A stretch of 64,000 nt of DNA from Prorocentrum cordatum (GCA_963575745.1 CAUYUJ010018540.1:93867-157866); one strand, 5' to 3'; positions 1-8,798 are shown, counted from the stretch's first letter. Translations and numbers: made by a program. Notes: generated by a model not told the origin, from the sequence alone.

Positions 1-1110
1 GTTCTAGCAGGCCCCAGGCCTTGACGAGTCCACTGCTCCACTGAAGTAGCAGACCACAGATGGTTTGAACAGGAAGTGGTGTCCACAGCGCTGAACGCCT
101 TAAGTGAGAAATCCATGCATGTCAATCCGCATTCCGGAAGCTTTCGGGGAAGATGGTTGCGTAGAGGGGCGCAGGCCTGATGAATCGGATTCCCAGAAGG
201 CCTTCTGGGAACATGGGTGTTGGGGGCGTCTTGGGGAGCCTGTTGGGGCGTGCCGTCGTCGTCGTCGTCGTAATGTCGTCTTCGCCTCTTGGGGCGCGCC
301 GTCGTCGTCGTCGTCGTCGTCCTCGTCTTCGTCGTTTCGTTGTCGGTTCAAGAGGGCTCTTGGGGCAACGTTGTGCGAAACGATCCGCGGAGGGCCGCGA
401 GAAGGCGGTCAGTCACGTTCCCAGTAAAATTCCCAGACAGCTCTTCGGTAGCGTGATGGTACTTCGGAGCCTCGGGAGACTCTCGGGCCCACGACGAACC
501 ATGTCCCAGGAAGGCTTTCTGGGGACATGATTTGTTGGGGTGTGTTGGGGGGCCTCTTGGGCGCTCCCTGGAAGCCCCTTGGGGGCGGCCCCTTGGGTGA
601 TTCACGGGGTTTCGTGTGAGCCCCTCGGTGGCCTCTGGGGCCAGAGACCTCGAAACATCGGTTCACGGTCCCCCTCTGGGCCCCCTCTTGGGGCGCTCTT
701 GGAGCATACTTGGGTTGTCGGGAGCCTCCTGGGCCGCGTTGGTGCCCTCTTCGGGGCCTCGTGGGCCGTTTTGGAGCGATCTGAAGGGCCTCCGAGCCCG
801 TGAGGGAGCGCTGGGAAGCGGGAAAAGCGAGAACGCCAAAATCCTCAAAGAACCCTTGGAAAATGAATGAATGTTGCTTCCCAGGGCCCTCTCGGGGAGC
901 CTCTTGAGTCCGTCCTGGTGCGTGTTGGAGTCCTCGTCGGCCGTCTCGAGGGCATCTTAGGCGTCTTCGGGGCCTCTTGGGACTGTGTTGGGTCCTCTTG
1001 GAACCCCATTCGATTGTCGTGGCCTGTTTCGGCGCGGGCCCGGGCCGTCTCGGGAGCTCGGGGACCTCCCAAAACCCCCGGGGGGCGCCCATGGAGGGTA
1101 CAGGCAGCGA
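1..1110. repeat. G-rich interspersed repeat with GTC microsatellite
   Basis: No credible gene. Bases 250-345 are GTC/CGT trinucleotide runs. From about 530 the sequence is a chain of near-repeats of CTTGGGGCC and CTCTTGGGGCC at roughly 10-bp spacing. Read on the minus strand, about 640-850 matches 62610-62870 on the plus strand in order: a segment around 'GATTTTGG..TTCTCGC', then AAGAGGCCCC runs, then 'AGAGGGGGAC..GAACCGA'. This is therefore a copy of a dispersed family. Long open frames here in every direction reflect lack of stops in G+C-rich repeats. Confidence 0.7.
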
Positions 1111-1131
1111 CCCGCCCCCCCGGGCCTACTC

Positions 1132-1132
<1 letters not shown>

Positions 1133-1170
<38 letters not shown>

Positions 1171-1222
1171 TACATACATACATACATACATACATACATA
1201 CATACATACATACATACATACA

Positions 1223-1254
<32 letters not shown>

Positions 1255-1280
1255 AACATATATATATATGTATATATATG
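1133..1280. repeat. TA and CATA microsatellites
   Basis: An uninterrupted TA run (about 1134-1166) is followed by about 20 CATA units (1171-1252) and short TA/TATG runs. The module directly downstream (1285-1305) recurs beside another microsatellite at 10.4 kb. Confidence 0.95.
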
Positions 1281-1284
1281 TGCG

Positions 1285-1305
1285 TGGCCCACCCCTATGG
1301 GCCCA
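1285..1305 (+). repeat. Conserved module abutting a microsatellite, copy 1
   Basis: The 19-mer GGCCCACCCCTATGGGCCC directly follows the TA/CATA microsatellite. A near-identical sequence in opposite orientation abuts the TGTA/TGCA microsatellite at 10398-10418. It looks like the fixed end of a dispersed element whose other part is the expanded microsatellite. Confidence 0.6.
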
Positions 1306-1329
1306 CCTCTTTTGCAAAAAAAGAGGGTT

Positions 1330-1890
1330 GAACATTCAAAGATTCAAAGATTCAAAGATTCAAAGATTTTCCAGGCACTCCCGATTCGAAGATTCAAAGA
1401 TTCAAAGATTCAAAGATTCAAAGATGTTTCAGGCTTTCTGGTTTTGCCAAAAGCCCTTCAAACATCTTTGAATCTTTGAATCTTTGAACCCTGGTGTTTT
1501 CAAGGATTCAAAGATTCAAAGATTCAAAGATTTTCTGGGGAGTTTTGGGTAACGTCGGGAGTGCCTGGAAAATCTTTGAATCTTTGAATCTTTGAATCTT
1601 TGAATCCTTGAAAACACCAGGGTTCAAAGATTCAAAGATTCAAAGATTTTCTGGGGAGTTTTGGGTAACATCGGGAGTGCCTGGAGAATCTTTGAATCTT
1701 TGAATCTTTGAATCTTTGAATCGTTGAAAATATCAGGGTTCAAAGATTCAAAGATTCAAAGATTTGTTGGTGAGTTTTTTGGTAAAGCCGAGAGTTCCTG
1801 GAAAATCTTTGAATCTTTGAATCTTTGAATCTTTGAGCCAGGAGTGTCTGGAAAATATTTGAATCTTTGAATCTTTGAATCTTGTAATCG
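1330..1890. repeat. Inverted TTCAAAGA / TCTTTGAA repeat array
   Basis: Runs of three to five 8-mers TTCAAAGA alternate with runs of the complement TCTTTGAA. They are separated by conserved spacers, 'TTTTCTGGGGAGTTTTGGGTAAC', cut here as TTTTCTGGGGAG plus TTTTGGGTAAC, then TCGGGAGTGCCTGGA. The composite unit of about 120 bp is repeated in tandem (for example from 1500 and from 1620). Each unit can fold into a hairpin. A single unit recurs at 7655-7765, so the family brackets the 2-6.3 kb gene block. Confidence 0.85.
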
Positions 1891-2056
1891 TTGGATGTTC
1901 TGTGTAAGAGTGTTTTTGGGTTATCAGAATACGCTCTCTTGAGATACGTTTGAATCCCCAGATATTCAATGCATCTGGTAACATGTAAAGCGTTGTTGAT
2001 AGCACCATTCTGCGTAGCTCACATTTAGGCTCAAAAGGTGCATACACCCTCTTACC

Positions 2057-4378
2057 ATGGACGCTACAGCACAGAAGATTTTCGACGATGCCTTCAAATA
2101 CTATGGCCTCGGTGCTCAATGGCGACTGCAGTCCTTAGAGGATCCTCGCGTGACGGACAGTGCAGAGGATGGAGAGGACAGCATTTCTGATCCAGTGTCC
2201 ATGGACCAGTTCTTGCAAGTTGCCACTCGCGATATGTCGAGCGTTAAGACTACTCGCGTCCTGTTCGATTATAACGTTGTCCCAGCGGAGGCCCTCAGTG
2301 AGAGCAACGTCGTGGAACTCGTGAAAGGCAAGCAGCTTGGTGGATTACCCCAGCATATCGCGCCACGCTCGCCTCTTCCAGAGCACTGCAAAGTTGGCAT
2401 TGTCATCAGCGATGAACCCGACGGAGGGAAGAGCGTTTTGAAGATTTATGATTTCAGCAGCGAGATGCCTTATCCAATCAACATGGCGCGGAATCTCCTG
2501 TCGGGAACCGGACGCGTTCCAGTATTCCGCCCTGGCCCCTGGGCAGTCAAGAAGACGATCCAGAGCATCTTGGACCGGATACCAGGTAAGTGTGTATTCT
2601 GGGCGGCGATCGAGGATCAGGCTGCTAAGCGTGCTAAGTCTGGTGATGATTCGAATAAGGGATGGCAACCAACGGCCGAGGAAATCACCGAGGGCCTGGC
2701 GCTGATCGAGGCCGAATGTCCCGAGACCAGTGGGAACGAACAGCTCGAGTGGATTCTGAAGAATACGTACTTGGAGGGTGCGCCGCTCAAAGGTTGGCCC
2801 AAGAGTGTTATCAAGCAAGCTGCTGATAACAAATCAGAGGGTACCCACGCTGCTGACGTCGAGCGCTGGTTCCCCTGGCTTATCTCTGACTACGTTGATG
2901 TACTTCAAGATCCGATTCTCCCAGCTATCATACCGCTGTTGACGAGCCATGGTCTATTCTCGGTGGGTTATCCAGGTCTCGGTAAAACGCCCTTGGCCAA
3001 AACTCTCTCCATGGCGCAGGGACGCTTCAACATCCGCGCTCACGACCGCGAAGCCAAGCAGGCGGGCTTCCGCGTCGGGAAGCATCTTGAAGTATTCCGC
3101 AACCGAGCGGGCGAGGTTGAGATCGGTGACATCTGCGACGATCCAGATTTGCTGGCCATGGACATCGAGGAGGCTCTTGTCTTCCTGAATGCAGGGGAAA
3201 CTGGGTTGGTCACGAAAACGCGGTACAGTCCTGCTAAGTTTAAGAAGAATTCATCCAGAGCAATCCTGAGCAACCTGTTCAACGAGGACATGGAGCCGCC
3301 CGCGGGCGATCGCACGAGCATCACCTTCGACGAGCTGCGCAATATGATCGGCGGTTCTTTCGGTTCTGTGAAGCCGCAGTTCCTGATGGCTTTCCTGAAG
3401 AGGTGCGTGGTCTTCGTTGCTGGGCAGCATGGGTTCTATCTCCGTTTGCCAGGTGAGAATGAGAATATGGTTATCCATCGGTTTGATGACGTTTGCTTGC
3501 GCAAGGGCGGTGACTGGGCGAAGCCAGATCACAAGGCAGAGTACGCCTTGTTCAGAGTTGGAGTATGTCAGCGCTACGAGGGTTATGCTGAAGCCGAGCA
3601 GGCTGAGTCCGCTATCTTCGATAATCTATTCTCGAGATTTTCGGGAGTCCCTGTGGCGGACATCGTGAACTACTCCAACGACTCTGTGTCGTCGTTTCTG
3701 CGGACGCGCCAGGCGTTCAGCCGAATGACGCCTGGCCCTACGGCAGCCACTCCGCAGGGAGAAGTTGTTATTCGGCCTGGTGTCGACGGCCAGTACGATG
3801 ACCTGCGTTGCCGCATCCCCAAGGTAGAGGGAGGCGCGCACAAGCGGGCGAGGTTTCGCTTTGATCGGCCCAGCGGCGCAGCCTGCGGTAGCCGAGACGA
3901 TGACCGAGTCACCGAGAGAGTGCCCTCTATGAAGGTCGAGCTCGGCGGTGATCCCCCCGTTGCTGGAGGAGCTGCTGGATCGTCGACAGCGGGGGTCACA
4001 CCGCCCGGGCCGAGCGCTCCGTGCACAGACGATGCTGCCGACATCGCCGAGCTGCAGAAGGTTTTGTGTTCGGCGGCCGCTGATCACGACGGAGAAGCTA
4101 TCGATCTTCTCAGCCCCAACTTCTGCGGCGACCCGAGCGATCTGCTGGAGGTGCAGAAGGTGCTCTGGGCGGCGGCACGCGACGTTCACCAGTCCGAGAT
4201 TGACCTCACAACTGGCGATGAGGACGATGCTGAGGCGCCCCAGGGCGTTGGCCTTCTGTTGCTAGAGTTTGCCACTGGTGTCACCAAGCAGCGCCCGTGG
4301 CGTGACGTATGTTTGATCAGTGCTCTGCGCAGCCTGGGCGTTCCGCTGCAGTATTGCAGATGGCCCGTTTTCCATTAG
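2057..4378 (+). CDS. P-loop ATPase with C-terminal protease-like start
   Basis: 773 codons from an ATG in good context (ACCATGG). Walker A GYPGLGKT lies at residues 304-311, a Walker-B-like LLAMDIEE at 365-372, and RAILSNLFN at 401-409 in the place of sensor 1, so an AAA+/helicase-type P-loop NTPase is likely; the subfamily is unknown. Residues ~690-740 carry two copies of an ELQKVL..AA..D....IDL repeat; the second, IDLTTGDEDD, resembles a SUMO-interacting motif. The last residues (DVCLISALRSLG, Cys752) look like the nucleophile helix of a cysteine protease whose His and Asp parts lie in the next frame (4356-4664). Possible roles are a transposition or replication ATPase. No introns are evident. 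Confidence 0.75.
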   Translation: MDATAQKIFDDAFKYYGLGAQWRLQSLEDPRVTDSAEDGEDSISDPVSMDQFLQVATRDMSSVKTTRVLFDYNVVPAEALSESNVVELVKGKQLGGLPQHIAPRSPLPEHCKVGIVISDEPDGGKSVLKIYDFSSEMPYPINMARNLLSGTGRVPVFRPGPWAVKKTIQSILDRIPGKCVFWAAIEDQAAKRAKSGDDSNKGWQPTAEEITEGLALIEAECPETSGNEQLEWILKNTYLEGAPLKGWPKSVIKQAADNKSEGTHAADVERWFPWLISDYVDVLQDPILPAIIPLLTSHGLFSVGYPGLGKTPLAKTLSMAQGRFNIRAHDREAKQAGFRVGKHLEVFRNRAGEVEIGDICDDPDLLAMDIEEALVFLNAGETGLVTKTRYSPAKFKKNSSRAILSNLFNEDMEPPAGDRTSITFDELRNMIGGSFGSVKPQFLMAFLKRCVVFVAGQHGFYLRLPGENENMVIHRFDDVCLRKGGDWAKPDHKAEYALFRVGVCQRYEGYAEAEQAESAIFDNLFSRFSGVPVADIVNYSNDSVSSFLRTRQAFSRMTPGPTAATPQGEVVIRPGVDGQYDDLRCRIPKVEGGAHKRARFRFDRPSGAACGSRDDDRVTERVPSMKVELGGDPPVAGGAAGSSTAGVTPPGPSAPCTDDAADIAELQKVLCSAAADHDGEAIDLLSPNFCGDPSDLLEVQKVLWAAARDVHQSEIDLTTGDEDDAEAPQGVGLLLLEFATGVTKQRPWRDVCLISALRSLGVPLQYCRWPVFH

Positions 4379-4664
4379 CCAGGTTCAAGGCATGATCGCT
4401 CCACTGGGCTACAGTCTAGAGAGTGTGCCGTATCATCTCTCCGTTGGGGTACCGCCAGGTAATTACGTGGCGACGTTCCGCCCTGTCGGCTCCGCCATGG
4501 GGCATGCAGTCGGCCTCGTAGTCGCAACCCCGACGGCTGGGTGGATCTTCGACGATGGCATTGTACGGAAGTGGTTTGGGAGCTTGCACTTTTGCCGTGT
4601 AGTGGGCGACATCCCAGCTGATGCGTGCTCGTACTGGCGCGTGGTGGGGAAGCCCAGCCAGTGA
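4356..4664 (+). CDS. Frameshifted cysteine-protease-like tail of the ATPase
   Basis: After the ATPase frame ends at 4378, the adjacent plus-strand frame continues with plausible protein to a TGA at 4662. It holds a GHAVGL segment and an FDDGIV segment, which could supply the His and Asp of a papain-like or C39/OTU-like triad with the DVCLIS cysteine in the upstream frame. The two frames overlap around 4320-4376 and the protein reads sensibly if one nucleotide is skipped near 4356-4370. This may be a sequencing error, a true lesion or a programmed shift. Protease assignment rests on motif order only. Confidence 0.5.
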   Translation, partial: ADGPFSISQVQGMIAPLGYSLESVPYHLSVGVPPGNYVATFRPVGSAMGHAVGLVVATPTAGWIFDDGIVRKWFGSLHFCRVVGDIPADACSYWRVVGKPSQ

Positions 4665-4772
4665 CATTGCACTGAGTACTTCGCCATCTGCAGCGGAACG
4701 CGGCTCGTGCAGGAGACGCATCTGTCTGTAGTGGGTTGCCAAGCCAGTACAGAGGCACGCGCGATCCAGGCG
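4665..4772 (+). promoter_or_regulatory. 3' UTR, copy shared with the transposase gene
   Basis: From the stop codon onward this sequence aligns by eye with 6229-6330, downstream of the transposase. Shared blocks are GCTCGTGCAGGAG, GTTTGCC/GGTTGCC and GCCAGTACAG followed by GGC and CGCG, in the same order and nearly the same spacing. Overall identity is roughly two thirds. This suggests a common 3'-end processing or element-boundary sequence. Confidence 0.55.
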
Positions 4773-4880
4773 AATCCTTTATCGTATCATTGCGATTGTG
4801 CGTCTGCCTTGACCAGTACATGTGTAACTGACGAGTCGAGCTAGATCTCTGCCGTGGGAGTGCACTAGCCGAGTGGAAAA

Positions 4881-5147
4881 ATGCATGTTCTGCTGAGAGG
4901 GGGAGGGGCATTGCTACGTGTTGCGTCTGCAGTCGTCGTCACGCTCATCCTTTGCACCGCTGCCGTTTTGGCTCAGACGCTGGGCAGGGCGCCAGATTGC
5001 GTAGATGGGCAGATTTATTCCGAAACGAGGCAAAGGCCGCGATGGCAATGGATTCAGAAAGGCATTGCAGATAATGAAAAAGCCAATTGCGTGCTTGCAG
5101 AAACAGAGACGCTCGGCTCGCACACGGGCATCGTATACAATGTCTAA
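4881..5147 (+). CDS. Small ORF with signal-peptide-like start (doubtful)
   Basis: 88 codons from ATG. Residues 10-32 are hydrophobic (LLRVASAVVVTLILCTAAVLA) and would pass as a signal peptide. The frame overlaps the start of the transposase gene and a spliced-leader-like sequence at 4956-4977, so it may be only 5' UTR. No family recognised. Confidence 0.2.
   Translation: MHVLLRGGGALLRVASAVVVTLILCTAAVLAQTLGRAPDCVDGQIYSETRQRPRWQWIQKGIADNEKANCVLAETETLGSHTGIVYNV
4956..4977 (+). other. Spliced-leader-like relic upstream of transposase
   Basis: Matches the 22-nt dinoflagellate spliced leader at 17 positions, including the unbroken core TTTTGGCTCA, and lies 163 bp before the preferred transposase ATG on the same strand. 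A relic leader in genomic DNA marks reinsertion of a trans-spliced mRNA. With five mismatches it is suggestive only. Confidence 0.4.
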
Positions 5148-6231
5148 ATCGGCCAATCTGAAGAAAAAGGGGCGACCTCGTGCATCAAAGAATCTCATAG
5201 ATCTTGCGAAGATGTCTGACGACGAGGTTCTACAAGTCTTGCGAAAGCTGGGATTTGCAAAAGACTTAACAGGCGCGAAATGCGGTAAATGCAAAGTTGG
5301 CGTGTACGGCCCCGAGCAGAGTCGCGCGAATGGGCGACACCCTGTGCGCAAATGCACGAAGAAGTCTTGCCGCTGCAGGGCAATGCCGTGGAGTCAGTGC
5401 CCCCTGCTCCACACTGGACGACGCTCGGCAACTCCACGGGAGCAGCTGAAGAATCTGTTGAGTCTTTCGGCTACAAATTCGGTTGCAGCAACTGCACAGC
5501 TAACGGGCCATTCTGAGAAGTCGGTTGCCAGAACGAGAAGCCTGCTGCAGTTGGCTCGAAAGGTTTACGTGCAGAGGATTGAGAAGACAATGGTTTTCGG
5601 TTCTTCTAAACAATTGCCACCGTCAAGATGGCCAGATATCGAGGTAGATGAAGCGAGCTTTGGGAAAATGATTCTTCGGCCTCCTCGGCATCCAGGTGAC
5701 AAAGTACAGGTGTGGGAGAACTGGATTGGCATGGTGAGGCGCGGGCATCCTAACACACTTCTTCTCGTGAGGTCTACAAACGGACCAACTCTGGCGCGTT
5801 CTCCTGGGCCAGGTCCGATCACGAAGGAGCAGTGGAGAGCTATATCTAGCATTTACTTCAAGAATCGACATGTTGTGCTTCACTCCGATTCTGCGCGGGC
5901 ATACCGCGAGGTGAATATCCCTGGCGCGGTTCGTGATCAGGTTGTTCATAAGAAACGCAGGGTCTACAACAGCAAGAAAAAGAAATACATTTGGTTGAAA
6001 CCGAAGTACGTCAAGACAGTCAAACATAAGATCGGCGGTAAAACAATATGGAGGAAAGCCGGCACTCAATCCATTGACTCCTGCTGGAAATTTCTCAAGT
6101 CTCGTTTGAAAGTAAATCAAGAACTCAAGCCTGGAACGAAAGCATTCGCCGCAGCCGTGCGCTCAGCGCAATACGAGTATTGGACTCGTGGTCAGGATCC
6201 GTGGACAGCGCTGTCTACACTTTGCCAATGA
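5140..6231 (+). CDS. IS1595/ISXO2-like DDE transposase
   Basis: The frame is open from 5005 (408 codons). I prefer the internal ATG at 5140 (residue 46), which starts a lysine-rich, DNA-binding-like N-terminus (KKKGRPRASK). Numbering from 5005: a zinc-ribbon-like set of cysteines (93, 96, 117, 122, 124), then a DDE core with D215 in IEVDEASFG, D295 in LHSDSARAYRE and D358 in SIDSCWKFLKSRL. The last replaces the usual Glu/Asn of IS1595 'VE.fW..LK' motifs. The order, spacing and C-terminal W.FLK helix fit the ISXO2-like transposase superfamily known in bacteria and in eukaryotic Merlin-type elements. It could be active: no internal stop is present. Its 3' UTR resembles that of the upstream ATPase gene, so both probably belong to one unit. 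Terminal inverted repeats were not found by eye. Confidence 0.8.
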   Translation: MSKSANLKKKGRPRASKNLIDLAKMSDDEVLQVLRKLGFAKDLTGAKCGKCKVGVYGPEQSRANGRHPVRKCTKKSCRCRAMPWSQCPLLHTGRRSATPREQLKNLLSLSATNSVAATAQLTGHSEKSVARTRSLLQLARKVYVQRIEKTMVFGSSKQLPPSRWPDIEVDEASFGKMILRPPRHPGDKVQVWENWIGMVRRGHPNTLLLVRSTNGPTLARSPGPGPITKEQWRAISSIYFKNRHVVLHSDSARAYREVNIPGAVRDQVVHKKRRVYNSKKKKYIWLKPKYVKTVKHKIGGKTIWRKAGTQSIDSCWKFLKSRLKVNQELKPGTKAFAAAVRSAQYEYWTRGQDPWTALSTLCQ

Positions 6232-6330
6232 CACCGCAATCGGTCATATGCATCTTTGCGCAGCTCGTGCAGGAGTTATGTTGATATTCAGTCTAGTTTG
6301 CCGTGCCAGTACAGCGGCGCGAGCGACTCA
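6232..6330 (+). promoter_or_regulatory. 3' UTR, copy shared with the ATPase gene
   Basis: See 4665-4772. Both copies start at the stop codon (CCAGTGA there, CCAATGA here) and keep the GCTCGTGCAGGAG and GCCAGTACAG blocks. Confidence 0.55.
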
Positions 6331-6649
6331 GAAAACTGGTTTTCATTTGCGCGCCGATGGAGCTGTACAGTCATCAGAGCAAGTCCGACTGCTGTTTCGA
6401 ATTAGCAGTCGGCCGTGCACGTTCGCTAGCCGGCTTGAAAATAATCGCGCCCGCGCCATCGTGATGTTCGAACCGATCAAGCGCCTTCTATTTCCACGTA
6501 GCGCTATTCATTCATGTTACGTTCTACTCGCAGACTATATTCAGGGAGTTTCCGAACGTCACGGGAACAACATAACTTACATAAATGATCACAAAATAGC
6601 TCCTCTGAGGAGCCTCTTTTGGGGGGGCTCTGCGAAGCATTTTTGGAGC
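6331..6649. other. Unassigned stretch
   Basis: No gene recognised. The plus-strand open frame through here has no recognisable motif and lies in the 3' flank of the transposase. The composition shifts from mixed to AT-rich toward the right. Confidence 0.5.
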
Positions 6650-6740
6650 AATTTTGGTACAAAAACCATAGGAATTCCTTGGATTCGAGACCCCCCCAGT
6701 TTTGTGGTTTTGGGGGGGGTCTCAAATCCGTACCAAAATT
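6650..6740. repeat. Two-step inverted repeat (hairpin)
   Basis: Outer arms AATTTTGGTAC (6650-6660) and GTACCAAAATT (6730-6740) are perfect complements. Inner arms 6681-6697 and 6713-6729 (GGATTCGAGACCCCCCC and its complement) pair with one mismatch around a 15-nt loop. A 20-nt bulge (6661-6680) holds the palindrome GGAATTCC. It is a compact MITE-like or terminator-like structure with no open frame of its own. Confidence 0.7.
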
Positions 6741-6759
6741 ACGTTCTTTGTTGAAATAT

Positions 6760-7650
6760 ATCATAAAAATGTTTTATTTCTTTTTTTTGTTTGAAAAAAT
6801 AGCGTTAATATTTTGCGATGAATAATAAAGCTTGGACGTTCTTCAACATCAAGACTTTCTTAAATTTGCAAAAGAACGAATCGAGGTTCAATGTCGTGTA
6901 TATAGAAATACAAAATATAGTGTCTCAGAAGTGAGACAAACTATGTTATCTGGTTGAAGTTTTTAATACTTATTAGATTAAACAACATTCTTGAATTGCA
7001 GTTTCTTTTGTTATGAAAATTAAAATAGTTCTTTTTTGTGCTTCTGACTTTTTATTTCTACCACCCGGCAAATATAAAATGCAATGTTGTTCTTTGAAAA
7101 CAAAATAAATATTTGCTTTCATATTTTACAATGCACGGGTTTCACATTTTGTTTATATTTATTGTTTCATATTTTAGTATTGTTTAGTTTAAGTTTTCTA
7201 GGTTAAATTTGTTTTGCTAAAGAAGAAGAAGATTATGCATGTTTCATCATTTTAAATGTTCAATAGAATTAATATCTTCTTTGTTCTTCTTTGTCTATTT
7301 TAGCTTATTTCCTCCAAATTTACTGAAACGTAACAACACTACTTTCTTATACATTCAAATATTCAAGTATGCAAAATTTTAAACTTTCCAATTTGAAGAT
7401 CTCAAATCTTCAAACCTTTTAATCTTCAAATATTCAATCTTCAACTCTTCAAACCTTAAAATCTTCAATTCTTCAAACATCCACGAATTGAAATCTTCAA
7501 ACCTTTACATATTCAAATTCTCAGGTTTTCAAATGATCAGATATCAAACATTCACAATTTCATTTACAGTAATTTATATTTATAGTTATGATGGTAGAAG
7601 AATGTGTAGCTATACTACTACATGTGAATGAATATATTACATCGGGTAAG
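6760..7650. other. AT-rich island, no gene seen
   Basis: About 900 bp with far lower G+C than the rest of the window, with loose TTCAAA/CTTCAAA repetition around 7380-7550. Stops are frequent in all frames and no RNA gene was recognised. It may be an old insertion, an origin- or matrix-attachment-like region, or decayed TTCAAAGA repeat. Confidence 0.6.
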
Positions 7651-7654
7651 ATCG

Positions 7655-7765
7655 GGAGTGCCTGGAGAATCTTTGAATCTTTGAATCTTTGAATCTTTGA
7701 ATCTTTGAACCCTTGAAAACATCAGTGTTCAAATATTCAAAGATTCAAAGATTTGTTGGTAAGTT
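7655..7765. repeat. Single TTCAAAGA/TCTTTGAA unit
   Basis: Contains the spacer GATCGGGAGTGCCTGGAGA, five TCTTTGAA units, then TTCAAAGA units and a GTTGGTAAGTTTTTTGGCAA tail. All match the array at 1330-1890. Confidence 0.8.
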
Positions 7766-8224
7766 TTTTGGCAATGCCGAGGATGTCAGATGTTGTGCGA
7801 GCGATATAATTCGAAAGACATCGCATGTATACAACAAAAAGGTTGATGATAATGAAGAAATAGGAAAATCAAGTTGATACAAGATGATTGGGAGAGATAC
7901 AAAAACAATTCAAAAAAAAAAAAAAACAAAAAAAAAAATGATTCAATACGCAATGACTTCACAAACTTGGCGAGAATATATAGCTACAACATGGCTTATG
8001 ATACGCTCTGCAACCTATGTGTCCACAGTGATCGTCCATGTGCTCTGTCACCTATGTGTCTATATTCGGCGTCCAGTTGTGTCGTTCATATGTGGCATTG
8101 AAGTTGAAGAGACTATGCTCAGGCGGGTTGCGGTTGTCATGGAATCAATTGCATGCATCATCGCCCAACGGGGGCATAAGCTAGAGTGCGTGGAGATCGT
8201 TCACCCTCTTTCACTCTTGACCGC
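7766..8224. other. AT-rich flank without recognised gene
   Basis: Contains a poly-A tract at 7910-7938. Overlapping plus-strand frames (from 7874 and 7884) show no family motifs and run into the GGA repeat. I do not call a gene here. Confidence 0.4.
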
Positions 8225-8231
8225 TAGTTCC

Positions 8232-8374
8232 TCGGAGGAAGGGAGAGGGAAGGGAGAGGGAGGAGGAGGAGGGGGAGGAAGAAGAGGAGGGGGGGGAGGA
8301 AGAGGAGGAGAGGGAGGAGGAAGAGGAGGAGAGGGAGGAGGAAGAGGAGGAGAGGGAGGAGGAAGAGGAGGATT
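8232..8374. repeat. GGA-rich polypurine tract
   Basis: Imperfect GGA/GGAAGA repeats, with a 21-bp higher-order period (GGAGAGGGAGGAGGAAGAG) in the second half. Confidence 0.9.
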
Positions 8375-8721
8375 TGCCTGGGTCAGAGGACGGTGTCCGA
8401 CAGGAATCAAGCATCAAGATTACTGCAGGGATTTGAGGGCGTCTCACGTTGGACGCCTCTTTGAGCCATCGCGGGAACAGTAAAAGACTTGATATATTCA
8501 TTTGTATTGTCGTTATTGTGCCCTTGTGAGCTCTCTCTGAAGACTCTCCTTGGGCACCTGCAGGACCTCTGCGATCGTCTTGAAGCTTTCTTATGCTGTA
8601 TTGGCTTCAATCAGTTTTTTGTTGCGTACATGCCATAGTTCTCATTTGTCCAACTATTCACTACACAATTTGCTCTGCTGTTGTCATCATGATTACGCCA
8701 ATGTCGTTGTCATGCCACCTC

Positions 8722-8755
8722 TCCGTAAACAGCTGGCTCAAACAGCTGGCTCAAG
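8722..8755 (+). other. Possible decayed tandem spliced-leader relic
   Basis: TCCGTA, a diverged middle, then GGCTCAA, followed at once by a second ACAGCTGGCTCAAG, 44 nt before the ATG of the 401-aa gene. The outer blocks match DinoSL but both copies share the same substitution (AGCT for TTTT), which argues for a plain 14-nt tandem duplication. Confidence 0.3.
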
Positions 8756-8798
8756 TAAACTATTGTGATTCATTGTATTGGAGGTACTCTCACAATAA

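Noticed and set aside
100-1092. Several 80-230-codon open frames rich in Gly, Pro, Arg and Ser
   Set aside because: They exist on both strands and in all frames of G+C-rich short repeats, with no motif or preferred start.
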